A DNA stretch of 64,000 nucleotides from an uncultured Chloroflexales bacterium (GTDB lineage Bacteria; Chloroflexota; Chloroflexia; Chloroflexales; Chloroflexaceae), in assembly GCA_937918935.1 (NCBI GenBank), contig CAKZSI010000008.1:62001-126000 (forward strand), written 5' to 3'. The position numbers were made by a program, and so were the translations under genes. The notes beneath the pieces were generated by a model. The model was not told the origin of the DNA and ran no database searches. It saw nothing but the letters and a program-made list of their open reading frames with translations. Shown piece after piece: positions 36,466 to 44,800 of the stretch. Positions within the stretch are counted from its first letter, which is position 1; each line of letters starts with the position of its first letter.

Positions 36466-36615
36466 TTGTCACTTTGCCCCTGGGGGGGTGCGGGGGCCTG
36501 CGGCCCCCGAAGATCTTCCCTTCCTGGCACAGCGAAAACGCGCCGTACCAGGAAGAGGTCGGAGAGGTGTAGCCCCTCTGAACCTCCTGGCAGCGGAAGC
36601 TGCGGCCAGTGACAA
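36466..36615. repeat. Multi-hairpin element closed by terminal inverted repeats
   Basis: TTGTCACT (36466-36473) pairs with AGTGACAA (36608-36615). Inside are GGGGGCC-TGC-GGCCCCC (36492-36508) and CTTCCTGG (36520-36527) with CCAGGAAG (36548-36555). AGAGG/CCTCT (36563-36579) and GCAGC-GGAA-GCTGC (36590-36603), with a GNRA-type loop, complete the set. It could be a small RNA, a MITE-like element or a chance cluster. Confidence 0.5.
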
Positions 36616-36707
36616 AGAAGAGTCAGGGCGACGTAGCCACCCGATAACGAGTTCAGGAGCTTGCCCCAAAGACCTTGCATCAGCCCTGAACGCAGCATGA
36701 TCCTGGC

Positions 36708-36736
36708 TTAACAACAGCCGCTGCTTCCGGTACAAT
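36708..36736 (+). promoter_or_regulatory. Promoter of the GH5-like gene
   Basis: TTAACA (36708-36713), 17 bases, TACAAT (36731-36736). The predicted start is near 36743, 45 bases before the ATG at 36788. Confidence 0.65.
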
Positions 36737-36787
36737 GCCGGAGTTGCATCAACAATGCCGCTACAATACAGCTCACCTGGAGAATAC

Positions 36788-37930
36788 ATGACCCATCATC
36801 GAAGCACCCATTTTGCTCGCCCGTTGTTCCTCCTGACCTTCGTCGCCACGCTGCTGCTCGTCGCTCCGCTTGCGGCCGCGCCCGGCAATCTCCAACCTGA
36901 TCCCCCGCAGACGCGCCTGCCGCGTATGACGGTCGATGGTGACAGGCTGATCGCCAGTGGAACACCCTTCGAGGTACGCGGGGTGAACTACACCCATACG
37001 ACGAGGACCCCGCCGGGTTGCCCGGAGTTGCACTTCGGCGCGGATAGCCGTTGCCCATGGGATCAGGCGGCGATTGATGCCGACTTCGAAAGGATGCGGG
37101 CGCTGGGGGTGAACACGGTACGGGTGTTCCTCAACTACTACGCCTTCGGCGGGGCCCGCGCCGACACGCCGGGCTATGCGATTGAACCGGCGCTTGACCA
37201 CCTGGAGGCGCTGGTGGAGAGCGCCAACCGGCGCGGGATGTATGTCATGCCCGTGCTGCTGGCAAAGTATCCGCAGGATCAATTTACCCCGGAGGGCTTC
37301 GACCGCGCCCTGGACTGGCACGTGCGACCCGTGGTCGGGCGTCTGGCTGGAAGCAGCGGCATACTGGCCTGGGATCTGTTCAACGAGCCCGACATCGGCA
37401 GCCCGATCGATCAGCGCTGCTGGGATTGGGACAATGGCGACTTTCCCCTCTGCCTCCAACTGGCAGAAGCGCGGATCGCCTTTCTCACGCGGCTCCACTA
37501 CGAAGTGAAGTGGATCGATCCGGCGCAGATGACCACCATCGGCATGGCCTTCGCCAAGAGCTACTTCCGTCCAGATGCGGCGCCTTCGCCACTGGCCGGG
37601 TTGGTGGATTTCTACTCCTTTCACTATTACGATGACGAACCCTATGACTCCGGGCGCTACGTCGCCCACTGGTACTACGGCGAAGGGTTGCCGCGTGATC
37701 TGGAACGCGGCATCGCCGAGTTGCGCGCTCTGCGCCGGGGCAAGCCGGTGGTCGTCAGCGAACTGGGCTTTCCCAGTGGGGAGGAACACCGTCGCGACAC
37801 AGGCCAGCTACGCCGCGACCTGCGCATCGGGCTACAGGCAAGCCGCGACGCCGGGGCCACGGGTGTGATCCTCTGGCCGTTCCAGCCCACCCCGGAGGAA
37901 CTGGTCGGCGATCTGTTTACGGCGCCGTAG
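36788..37930 (+). CDS. Secreted GH5-like glycoside hydrolase
   Basis: The 380-residue protein has a signal peptide (basic start, then LFLLTFVATLLLVAPLAAAPG). A TIM-barrel hydrolase of the GH5/cellulase clan follows. The acid/base Glu200 is in WDLFNEPDIG and the nucleophile Glu325 in PVVVSELGFPSG; both are in the family order. The opening FEVRGVNYTH is typical of GH5-type mannanases and cellulases. Substrate cannot be read from sequence. It may be exported to trim or degrade beta-linked polysaccharide. The ATG at 36788 has GGAG eight bases ahead and is preferred to 36755 because it begins the signal peptide. Confidence 0.85.
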   Translation: MTHHRSTHFARPLFLLTFVATLLLVAPLAAAPGNLQPDPPQTRLPRMTVDGDRLIASGTPFEVRGVNYTHTTRTPPGCPELHFGADSRCPWDQAAIDADFERMRALGVNTVRVFLNYYAFGGARADTPGYAIEPALDHLEALVESANRRGMYVMPVLLAKYPQDQFTPEGFDRALDWHVRPVVGRLAGSSGILAWDLFNEPDIGSPIDQRCWDWDNGDFPLCLQLAEARIAFLTRLHYEVKWIDPAQMTTIGMAFAKSYFRPDAAPSPLAGLVDFYSFHYYDDEPYDSGRYVAHWYYGEGLPRDLERGIAELRALRRGKPVVVSELGFPSGEEHRRDTGQLRRDLRIGLQASRDAGATGVILWPFQPTPEELVGDLFTAP

Positions 37931-37945
37931 TGATGAGCGTTGGGA

Positions 37946-37970
37946 CGTGGGGAAAGCTAGTTTCCCCACG
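37946..37970. repeat. Family A palindrome, copy 9 (perfect)
   Basis: CGTGGGGAAA and TTTCCCCACG flank GCTAG. It stands between the convergent GH5-like and radical SAM genes, where it could help end both transcripts. Confidence 0.8.
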
Positions 37971-38022
37971 CTCCTCCGACCGGGGTTGGGGGCGCTGGCG
38001 CGAGCCGGTGTTCCTCCAGGGA

Positions 38023-39075
38023 TCAGAGCCCCAGCACCTCACGCACCAGCGGGTACAGGGAACTCTCGCGAAGCGCCACTGGATCGATCCTTCCCGCGTA
38101 GACCTGATCGGCCAGGGCTCGCTCCTTCATCGCGACCAGTTCGCGCCCCTGCACGCGATCGCGGAACGCGCCGTGCTTGAGCAGCAGGGCCGCCTCGTTG
38201 CGCGGCGCAAGCCGCCTGGCAAACATGCGGTGCGGTGCGCGCGCCTCCACGCCGAGACCATCGCAGCGGTCAAGCAACTCGCGGTCAATCTCCTGGCGGT
38301 AGATCGGGTTGACCATGGGCTGATCGCGGTAGAGATCACGGTAGTAACTGACCGGATAGTTACCCAGCCGGGCCAGTAACTCATTGATGCGTATCCAGTG
38401 TTGCGCGTTCGGAATATGGAGGTAATCCCAGACGACAAAGTCGACTTCGGCGTCGGCGCAGGCCCGCACCAGCGAGCGCAGCGCGTTCTGGCGGTCGGTG
38501 ACATAGGGGATAATCGGTACGATCGCCACCCCTACCGGCACACCGGCGCGCTTCAACTCACGCAGCATTTCCAGCCGCAACGCGGGCGAGGGAGCCTTGC
38601 CCTCCAGCCGTTCACTCAGGTGTGGATCAGCGGTCACCAGAGTGGTCATCACCACGGCCAGGCTACGCTCGTTCATACGCTGGAGCAGGGGCTTATCCTC
38701 CAGCACCAGGGCGCTCTTGGTGAGCAGCAGGCAGGGCTGTTCCCGTTCGGCAAGCACCTGCAGCGTCTGCCGGGTGAGGCGGTAGATCTGCTCTGCGGGT
38801 TGGTACGGATCGCTGAGGGCGGTGATGGCGATCAAGTCGCCGCGATCTACGCCTTGCAGTTCGACAGCAAGGCGCTGCGGCAGGTCGAGTGGAACGAAAA
38901 TCCGTTCGTTCAGCGGCCGTTCCTGGTAGATCCAGCTATCGCAGTAAGGGCAGCCTAACTCGCAGCCAGTGTAGATGCTAAGCGTGTAGCTGGAGAGAAA
39001 AAACTCATTAATCGTTGGCCGCCGCGGACTCAGGCACGGGCGCTCTGACAGCGTCTCGCGAATGTAATAGGCCAT
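38023..39075 (-). CDS. Radical SAM protein, SplB/Rv2578c-like
   Basis: The 350-residue protein has a radical SAM cluster motif with Cys38, Cys42 and Cys45 in YTGCELGCPYCDSWIY (C-x3-C-x2-C). The partial TIM barrel (SDPYQPAE, TKSALVLEDKPLL) is that of the spore photoproduct lyase-like group widespread in non-sporulating bacteria. The substrate is unknown; a nucleic-acid role is often suggested for the family. The ATG at 39075 with AGGTG ahead is chosen, as the upstream open frame is low-complexity and basic. A divergent promoter pair separates it from the GT2 gene. Confidence 0.82.
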   Translation of the reverse strand: MAYYIRETLSERPCLSPRRPTINEFFLSSYTLSIYTGCELGCPYCDSWIYQERPLNERIFVPLDLPQRLAVELQGVDRGDLIAITALSDPYQPAEQIYRLTRQTLQVLAEREQPCLLLTKSALVLEDKPLLQRMNERSLAVVMTTLVTADPHLSERLEGKAPSPALRLEMLRELKRAGVPVGVAIVPIIPYVTDRQNALRSLVRACADAEVDFVVWDYLHIPNAQHWIRINELLARLGNYPVSYYRDLYRDQPMVNPIYRQEIDRELLDRCDGLGVEARAPHRMFARRLAPRNEAALLLKHGAFRDRVQGRELVAMKERALADQVYAGRIDPVALRESSLYPLVREVLGL

Positions 39076-39119
39076 AGGGCACCTGTCCGCCCCTGCGGAT
39101 TGCATCGCAACTCTATTGG

Positions 39120-39147
39120 ATTGTAACAGCATCCGGGCAATCCGCAA
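39120..39147 (-). promoter_or_regulatory. Promoter of the radical SAM gene
   Basis: On the minus strand TTGCGG (39147-39142), 16 bases, TACAAT (39125-39120). The predicted start is about 38 bases before the ATG at 39075. Confidence 0.55.
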
Positions 39148-39154
39148 GGGCGCC

Positions 39155-39183
39155 TTGCGCCTCCGGCGCATCGGCGCTACAAT
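39155..39183 (+). promoter_or_regulatory. Promoter of the GT2 gene, nearly leaderless
   Basis: TTGCGC (39155-39160), 17 bases, TACAAT (39178-39183). Transcription would begin near 39190, only about three bases before the ATG at 39193. Confidence 0.55.
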
Positions 39184-39192
39184 CGCGCTGCT

Positions 39193-40212
39193 ATGAGCCA
39201 CGGAGCACCCCTCGTCGCGGCAATCGTCGTCAGTTACAATACCGCCGCCCTGCTACGCCACTGCCTGGCCTCGCTGCGCGATTGTACGGTTCCGCTGCGC
39301 GTGATTGTGGTAGACAACGCCTCGCGTGACGGCAGCGCGGCCCTGGTGCGCAGCGAGTTCCATGAAGTGGAACTACTCGCCCTGGAACACAACCGCGGAT
39401 TCGCCGGGGGCATCGCGGCTGGTCTGGCCCATCTCGAAGGCCGGACTGCGGGCGCATGCGCCGATGACACCGCAGGCCCCTTCCCGGGCAGGTCAATCTC
39501 CCGTTTCCATCTCTCGACCCCCTACGTGCTCATCCTCAATCCTGACACCGTGGTACATCCTGGCGCAATCGAGCACATGGTCGCCTTCCTGGAGGCCCAC
39601 CCGCGGGTCGGATTGGTGGGACCGCGGCTGCTCAACCCCGATGGCACGCCACAACCAGCGGCGTTTCGCTTTCCGACCCTGCTGATGACCGCGCTCGACC
39701 TGTTCCCGCCGGGCGAGGTACTGCCGGGGCGGCTGTATGGCTCCTGGTGGCACGGCCGCTACCCGCAGGAGCGCAGCGAGGCGCCTTTCCCGATCGATCA
39801 TCCGCTTGGCGCATGCATGCTCACCCGCGCCGAAGTGCTGGCCACTGTCGGCGCCCTGGACGAGGCGTACTTCATGTACAGCGAAGAGATCGAATGGTGC
39901 TGGCGCATCCGGCAAGCCGGCTGGGCGATCTGGCAGGTCCCGGCAGCACGGGTGACCCACGTGGGCGGCGCAGCAACCAGCCAGGTGCGCTGGCCGATAC
40001 TGGTGGCGCTCTGGCAGAGTCGTGACCGGTTCGCCGCCATGCGCGGCCCGGCCTGGCGCCTTGCCGTGCATCGAGCCATCGTGCGCGCCGGCATGGTGCG
40101 TCTGACCCTTCGGGCCTGGCGCGTCTATCTGCGAGGGCGCATTGATCGAAACGAACTGCGCGCGCGCCTGCTGGCGTATGGGCGGATCATTCGATATCTG
40201 ATGGGGAAATGA
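39193..40212 (+). CDS. Family 2 glycosyltransferase, rhamnosyltransferase-like
   Basis: The 339-residue protein begins AAIVVSYNTAALLRHCLASL and has the VDNASRDGS donor-binding segment. The metal-binding site is in LNPDTVVHPGAI, and a WCWRIRQAGW segment is typical of GT2 enzymes resembling rhamnosyl- and N-acetylglucosaminyl-transferases. No membrane helix is obvious, so it should work at the cytoplasmic face. It has an insertion rich in Ala and Gly near residue 80 that is not usual for the family. The last codons and the stop lie in a family A palindrome. Confidence 0.87.
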   Translation: MSHGAPLVAAIVVSYNTAALLRHCLASLRDCTVPLRVIVVDNASRDGSAALVRSEFHEVELLALEHNRGFAGGIAAGLAHLEGRTAGACADDTAGPFPGRSISRFHLSTPYVLILNPDTVVHPGAIEHMVAFLEAHPRVGLVGPRLLNPDGTPQPAAFRFPTLLMTALDLFPPGEVLPGRLYGSWWHGRYPQERSEAPFPIDHPLGACMLTRAEVLATVGALDEAYFMYSEEIEWCWRIRQAGWAIWQVPAARVTHVGGAATSQVRWPILVALWQSRDRFAAMRGPAWRLAVHRAIVRAGMVRLTLRAWRVYLRGRIDRNELRARLLAYGRIIRYLMGK

Positions 40213-40230
40213 GGAAACCAGGTTTTCCCA
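40203..40230. repeat. Family A palindrome, copy 10, spanning a stop codon
   Basis: GGGGAAATGAGGAAACC pairs imperfectly with GGTTTTCCCACACCCC. It includes the TGA of the GT2 gene at 40210-40212. Confidence 0.6.
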
Positions 40231-40687
40231 CACCCCTGCCCCCTGGCCGCGACCCGGAGGGTTGCGGCCAGGGGAATCGCTCCTGCGTTGTGGCGAGTGT
40301 ATGGAACTTCTTGCATCCGTAGCATTCCAATGCTATAGTAGCAGGGAACTGGCAGCAACCGTTGAGTTGGCGGCCTCAAGGTAATGACATGCCGGTATCT
40401 GAACAGGATTATCAGATGTATGAGGTGGAGCCAGGGAGATTTCCCGGTGTTGCGCTTGTTCCTCTACCCCTGGTCACCGGTAACGCGCGCCGACGGCACG
40501 ATGCGATGACTGGCGCTGTTGGGCCAATGAGCACCACACGCCCGCGTAGTCATCGCGCCCTGGCTGGCGTTCTGCGACCGCTGACGCTGCACATCACGCG
40601 CAGCGCCCCGATAGGTAGCCCCGCGCCAACCCCGAAGTATCTCCTGTCTGCCTTACGACCTACAACACAGGAGCAGATCAACAACCA
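40213..40687. other. 475-bp spacer ahead of the NYN gene
   Basis: It holds a hairpin of CCCCTGGCCGC (40240-40250) with GCGGCCAGGGG (40264-40274), a strong promoter at 40311-40339 and a long 340-nt leader. One poor open frame starts inside the leader. No other gene was seen. Confidence 0.6.
40311..40339 (+). promoter_or_regulatory. Promoter of the NYN gene with palindromic spacer
   Basis: TTGCAT (40311-40316), 17 bases, TATAGT (40334-40339). A perfect palindrome TAGCATT-CC-AATGCTA (40320-40335) fills the spacer and overlaps the -10 box, a natural repressor site. Confidence 0.7.
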
Positions 40688-40748
40688 ATGTACGAGCAAC
40701 GGCGACCCGACGTCGCAGTCTTTATTGACTTCGAGAACGTCTACGTAA
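40389..40748 (+). CDS. Doubtful leader open frame
   Basis: A 119-codon frame opens with ATG after an AAGG site and ends inside the NYN gene. The first 30 residues are plausible (MPVSEQDYQMYEVEPGRF), but the rest is low-complexity and resembles no protein family. It could be a short regulatory leader peptide or nothing. It overlaps the NYN start by 61 bases, which would couple or block its translation. Confidence 0.2.
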   Translation: MPVSEQDYQMYEVEPGRFPGVALVPLPLVTGNARRRHDAMTGAVGPMSTTRPRSHRALAGVLRPLTLHITRSAPIGSPAPTPKYLLSALRPTTQEQINNQCTSNGDPTSQSLLTSRTST

Positions 40749-42571
40749 GTGTCCGCGACAAGCTGAACGCAAATCCGAATTTTGAGGCCATTATGGACCG
40801 CTGCGGCGATCTTGGCCGCGTGGTCATCTCCCGGGCCTACGCTGACTGGTACCGCTACCCCCGCGTCACGAGCGCCCTCTACGCCAACGCGATTGAGCCG
40901 ATCTACGTGGCGACCTACTACTACGACAAGGACATGGGGCGCACCGGTCGGGCGATTAAGAACAGCGTCGATATGAACCTGTGCATCGACGCGATGAAGA
41001 CGCTGTTCACCAATCCCAACATCAGCCGGTTCGTGCTGGTAACCGGCGACCGCGATTTCATCCCCCTGGTCAACAGCATCCGCCAGCAGGGGAAGGAAGT
41101 CTACATCATCGGTATCGGCGGGGCGGCAAGCACGCACCTGGCCCAGAGCGCCGATGAGTTCGTGTTCTACGAGCAACTGGTTGGCAAGACGCCGGGCGGT
41201 TCCGCCGCTGCTACGGCAATTGCCAGCCGTGCGACCGAATTGAGCCGCAGCCCCGATCCGGTTCTTGAGCCGCCCCGCGAAGCGGTCGTTGAGTCTTCCC
41301 CCACGCCAGGCGCTGAACCCGATATCTACGATGTCCTGGTGGAGGCCATCCACCTGGTGCGTAAGCGTGGCTATGTCTCCACCCTGGGATCGATCAAGCT
41401 GGTGATGAAAGAACTGATGGGCGGCGACTTCAAGGAGAGCCGCTACCGCGATCTCAATGGGCGTCCCTTCGCGAAGTTCAAGGACTTCGTGGTTGACGCC
41501 GAGAAACGCGGCAAGGTACAGATCTTTACGAACGGCACGGTCAACGAGGTCTTCCTCCCCGGAGAGGACCCGTATAAGCTCTCCCAGTTCGCCGCCGCCC
41601 TCAGCGAAGAACTGCCGGTCGAGCCGGTGGTGGATACGAGCGTCTTGACCAATGGCCGTAAGGAGACGTCACGCACGATCAGCGCCGCGATTGTCGTGGA
41701 ATCGGGCGCTACCACGGGCGGGCGTCGCCGCCGCCGCCGCTCGCGCCGCAGCCAGAACACCGGCGTGCCAGCGGAGCCGCTCGATGCCCAGGAGGTTGAT
41801 GCCGACCTCGATGAGCTTGACTATACGCCGCCTATCGAGGAGGAACCAGAGGTGTTGGGGGAAGGGATCTTCGCCCTCGATGAACTCGAGCAGTCGGTTG
41901 AAGATTTCGCCCTCAGGGTCGAGCATCTGGCCGAGGAAATCGCCTACGCGGTGGAGCACCTGGAAGGAGAGTTTGGCAACCTTGCGGAGATCGTGCTGCC
42001 CGAGGAACACGCCCTCGATGTGACACTCGCCGAGGCGCCTGCCGAAACCTCGGGCGCAGCCATCGAGGAGTTCGGATTGGAATTCCTGTCGGCGTCGGCT
42101 CCGGAATCGGTCGCCGCAGCCGAACCAGCGGCGCCCACACTCGATGAGGGCGTCACTGAGCCGCTGACGCCCACCGAAACCCCCGATCAGCCCGCCCCTG
42201 AAGCTGTAACTCTCGTGCTCGATGAGGGTCTGGTCGAGGGGCAGGCGCTTGCTGAGATGATCCCGACGCCTGACGAGGCGATGACCGAAACCACGCCTGA
42301 AGGTGATGAGAGCGGCGATACGTTCGAACTGCTTGAACCGATCGCCTTTAGCGATGAAGAGTGGAGGATCTTCCGCGAGATGATGGCCAGTTTCACCCGG
42401 CCCGTCTCTTTCCAACAGATCTTTGATACACTCCGCGAACAGCGCAAGGAGCATAATCTGGCCCGCACCAATGAGCAGTTGCGCTCGATGGTCAAGCAGG
42501 CGATCAATTCCGGCATGCTCGAGCGGACCGGCCGCGGGAAGCGGGTCTACTATACAATGAAAGCGGAGTAA
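40688..42571 (+). CDS. NYN-domain putative RNase with LOTUS and winged-helix modules
   Basis: The 627-residue protein starts with a NYN (LabA/DUF88) PIN-like nuclease domain. Asp14 and Asn17 (FIDFENVYV), Asp95 (SVDMNL) and Asp121/Asp123 (VTGDRDFIP) make the expected acidic site. From about residue 210 there is an OST-HTH/LOTUS-like domain (IYDVLVEAIHLVRKRGYV) and then an Arg-rich patch (GGRRRRRRSRRSQ). A long acidic, Pro/Thr-rich low-complexity region follows. A second winged-helix-like module closes the protein (FQQIFDTLREQRKEHN; SGMLERTGRGKRVYY). It probably binds and cuts structured RNA; the target is unknown. It has a strong regulated-looking promoter and a 340-nt leader. Confidence 0.85.
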   Translation: MYEQRRPDVAVFIDFENVYVSVRDKLNANPNFEAIMDRCGDLGRVVISRAYADWYRYPRVTSALYANAIEPIYVATYYYDKDMGRTGRAIKNSVDMNLCIDAMKTLFTNPNISRFVLVTGDRDFIPLVNSIRQQGKEVYIIGIGGAASTHLAQSADEFVFYEQLVGKTPGGSAAATAIASRATELSRSPDPVLEPPREAVVESSPTPGAEPDIYDVLVEAIHLVRKRGYVSTLGSIKLVMKELMGGDFKESRYRDLNGRPFAKFKDFVVDAEKRGKVQIFTNGTVNEVFLPGEDPYKLSQFAAALSEELPVEPVVDTSVLTNGRKETSRTISAAIVVESGATTGGRRRRRRSRRSQNTGVPAEPLDAQEVDADLDELDYTPPIEEEPEVLGEGIFALDELEQSVEDFALRVEHLAEEIAYAVEHLEGEFGNLAEIVLPEEHALDVTLAEAPAETSGAAIEEFGLEFLSASAPESVAAAEPAAPTLDEGVTEPLTPTETPDQPAPEAVTLVLDEGLVEGQALAEMIPTPDEAMTETTPEGDESGDTFELLEPIAFSDEEWRIFREMMASFTRPVSFQQIFDTLREQRKEHNLARTNEQLRSMVKQAINSGMLERTGRGKRVYYTMKAE

Positions 42572-42592
42572 CTATCCGCTGCTGGAGCCAGT

Positions 42593-43255
42593 GTGATTGT
42601 GAAGATCTGCGGCCTGCGTCGCGCTGACCACGCCAGCGCTGCCGCTGCGGCCGGGGCGGATTGGATCGGTCTGGTTTTTGCGGCGAGCAAACGGCAGGTG
42701 AGTGTAGCGGAAGCCAGCGCCATCGCCACGGCGTTGCGCGAAGGCGTCACTCCACCGCCGTTGCTCGCCGGTCTCTTTGTGAACGAAGCCCCCGCCACGA
42801 TTACCGCTATCGCCCACGCCGTGGGTCTCGACCTGATCCAGTTGAGTGGCGATGAGCCGGTCGAGTACGCCGACGCGCTGCCGTTGCCCGTCCTCAAGGC
42901 CATCCGGCTCACCGGCGCGCCGACCGAGCAGGCCTGGATCGCGCGGGCGCAACGCGAACAGCCGGAGCGCGAAGCTGTCTCCGCCCGAACTCCGCCACGG
43001 GTGTTGCTGCTGGTGGACGCCCACGTGCCCGGGGCCTACGGCGGTACCGGCACGCCGGCCGACTGGTCGCGGGCCGCCGCCCTCGCTGCCCAGACGCCGT
43101 TGCTCCTGGCGGGGGGGCTGCATCCTGCCAATGTGGCCCGGGCCATCGCTACGGTACGGCCCATCGGCGTTGACGTGAGCAGCGGTGTCGAAACCGACGG
43201 CGTCAAGGATCCAGCCAGGATCGAGGCCTTCATTGCGGCAGTACGCTCAGCCTAG
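42593..43255 (+). CDS. trpF: Phosphoribosylanthranilate isomerase
   Basis: TrpF performs the Amadori rearrangement in tryptophan synthesis. The 220-residue TIM barrel begins VKICGLRRADHA, with the catalytic Cys6, and has the catalytic Asp142 in LLVDAHVPGAYGGTG. The phosphate-binding LAGGLHPANV and GVDVSSGVET segments are also present. It starts at a GTG with GGAG eight bases ahead, 21 bases after the NYN stop, so it is likely read through from the NYN promoter. trpB is 2 kb downstream; other trp genes are absent from the window. Confidence 0.95.
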   Translation: MIVKICGLRRADHASAAAAAGADWIGLVFAASKRQVSVAEASAIATALREGVTPPPLLAGLFVNEAPATITAIAHAVGLDLIQLSGDEPVEYADALPLPVLKAIRLTGAPTEQAWIARAQREQPEREAVSARTPPRVLLLVDAHVPGAYGGTGTPADWSRAAALAAQTPLLLAGGLHPANVARAIATVRPIGVDVSSGVETDGVKDPARIEAFIAAVRSA

Positions 43256-43298
43256 AACACGTTCCCCGGCGCGGGCGATCATCCGCGCCCTTCAGGCC

Positions 43299-44717
43299 AT
43301 GGGCGGTCTGGCACTGCTTGCCCTGGCGCTGCGGTGGGTGTTTCTCCGGCTGCGGCGGGTGGTGCTGCGGCCCACAGCGTATACCACGTCCCCCATTGGC
43401 CCCGACGCTATCAACCCGCGGCAGCGCCGCATCGTTGTGAGTGACCTGCACCTCGGCGGCGGTGACCATCTCGATGATTTCGACAATGACGCGGCGCTGA
43501 TCGCCTTCCTCGACCACTACGTGTGTGGCGAACCTACGGACTTGATCCTGGCCGGCGATACCATCGAGTTTCTCCAGGTACGCCTGCCCGACCTCGAGGA
43601 TGACGAGTACAGCGACACCGCCGCCGCGCGGCGCATCGAGGCGGTGATCCGTGCCCATGCCGGGGTCTTCGAGGCCCTGGGGCGCTTTGTCGCCCGGCCC
43701 GGGGCGCAACTTACCGTGTTGATCGGCAATCACGACTTCGAGTTGCACTACCCCGCCGCCAAGGCCTGTCTGCGCGCGGCTCTTGGCCTCGCACCCGACG
43801 ACCCGCGCCTGCGCTTCGGGGTCAGCTACCACGGGGGCGGCATCTACATCGTGCACGGCAACCAGTTCGATGGCTGGAACCGCTTTGTTCACTTCGATGG
43901 CATTACCGAGCCGTTTGAGGTTGTGCGCGGCACGCAGATGGTCAAAGAGGTTATCAATGACCTGGAAGACGAGCCGCTGGCAATCGCGCCGTTGATTGAT
44001 AATGTCAAGCCCTCCTCGGCGCTTTTCTGGTACCTGCTGGCGCTGCCACAGTTGCGCACCCCGGCGGCGCGGCGCTTCCTGGCTCGCGGGGTCGCCGGCT
44101 TCTTACAGGTTGTGGCCTGGCCCGAACCGCACCAGATGCCGATCACCGGCGAAGGTCCTGGTGGAATGTTGAGCGCCCCGGCGCTGCGCGGCGTCTGGCG
44201 CTGGGCGGCGAGCATTCGCCGCGGACGTGTGGCGCGCCATCGTGAAGTGGCGCGCCAGGTTGGCATGGTCGCCAGCGCGGTTGAACCGCCTGACGACATG
44301 ATTGACCAGGTGCAGAGCGAGGCGACGCGCCAGGTGGCCCGCGAGGTGCGCGCCTTCAATGACCGCTTCGCCCGTGAGATGCTGCGCATTGCCCGCAGTC
44401 CCGACCATCGGAATGACACCCTGTTTGTCTGCGGCCATACCCACCTGGCCTGCATCGTGCCCCTCGGGATGGGCCAGTACTACATCAATACCGGCACGTG
44501 GACCGAGATTATCTACGATATCGCGACGATGCGCCGCCAGGAACAACGCTTTCCTTTTCTTGAGATTACCTACCCCGATGGCCCACAACCGCGGGCGCGC
44601 CTGCTGGTGTGGATCGATCCGGAAACGCCACCCCAACCCTGGCGCGAAGGTTCGGTGTTGCGCCTGCCCCGGTCAGGCCCGCCAACAGCCTCACGGACCA
44701 TCGCTGATCGGGTATAA
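43299..44717 (+). CDS. Calcineurin-like metallophosphoesterase
   Basis: The 472-residue protein begins with a hydrophobic helix (ALLALALRWVFLRLRRVVL), possibly a membrane anchor. Metallophosphoesterase motifs follow in order: VSDLHLGGGD (Asp49, His51), LAGDTIEF, IGNHDFELHYP and, near the end, CGHTHLA. A helical insertion of about 150 residues lies between the GNHD and GHTH motifs. Substrate is unknown; related enzymes act on UDP-sugars, cyclic nucleotides or lipid phosphates. The start is uncertain: the trpF stop is at 43255 and the ATG at 43299 has only a weak ribosome binding site. Confidence 0.82.
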   Translation: MGGLALLALALRWVFLRLRRVVLRPTAYTTSPIGPDAINPRQRRIVVSDLHLGGGDHLDDFDNDAALIAFLDHYVCGEPTDLILAGDTIEFLQVRLPDLEDDEYSDTAAARRIEAVIRAHAGVFEALGRFVARPGAQLTVLIGNHDFELHYPAAKACLRAALGLAPDDPRLRFGVSYHGGGIYIVHGNQFDGWNRFVHFDGITEPFEVVRGTQMVKEVINDLEDEPLAIAPLIDNVKPSSALFWYLLALPQLRTPAARRFLARGVAGFLQVVAWPEPHQMPITGEGPGGMLSAPALRGVWRWAASIRRGRVARHREVARQVGMVASAVEPPDDMIDQVQSEATRQVAREVRAFNDRFAREMLRIARSPDHRNDTLFVCGHTHLACIVPLGMGQYYINTGTWTEIIYDIATMRRQEQRFPFLEITYPDGPQPRARLLVWIDPETPPQPWREGSVLRLPRSGPPTASRTIADRV

Positions 44718-44718
44718 T
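44713..44718 (+). promoter_or_regulatory. -10 box ahead of the Trm112-like gene
   Basis: A perfect TATAAT overlaps the stop of the phosphoesterase gene, 83 bases before the next ATG. The -35 position is weak. Confidence 0.4.
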
Positions 44719-44800
44719 GCGGAAACATAGTGCGCCTGTGCTTCCAGTCCCGGCTCGCGGGCGCATGTCGCCCGTTCCAGTCAGTCAGGAGGAAAAGCTT

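Larger units (their letters stand above)
36336..36787. other. 452-bp divergent spacer with a compact structured element
   Basis: No gene was found. Promoter elements face outward at both ends (minus -10 at 36380-36385; plus promoter at 36708-36736). Between them lies a cluster of nested inverted repeats at 36466-36615. Confidence 0.55.

Noticed and set aside
36427-36612. Short open frame in the GT87/GH5 spacer
   Set aside because: Pro/Ser/Gly-rich with no ribosome binding site and lying across the multi-hairpin element; unlikely to be a gene.
40240-40274. Hairpin CCCCTGGCCGC/GCGGCCAGGGG as an intrinsic terminator
   Set aside because: No T tract follows and the loop is 13 bases; it may still limit read-through from the GT2 gene.
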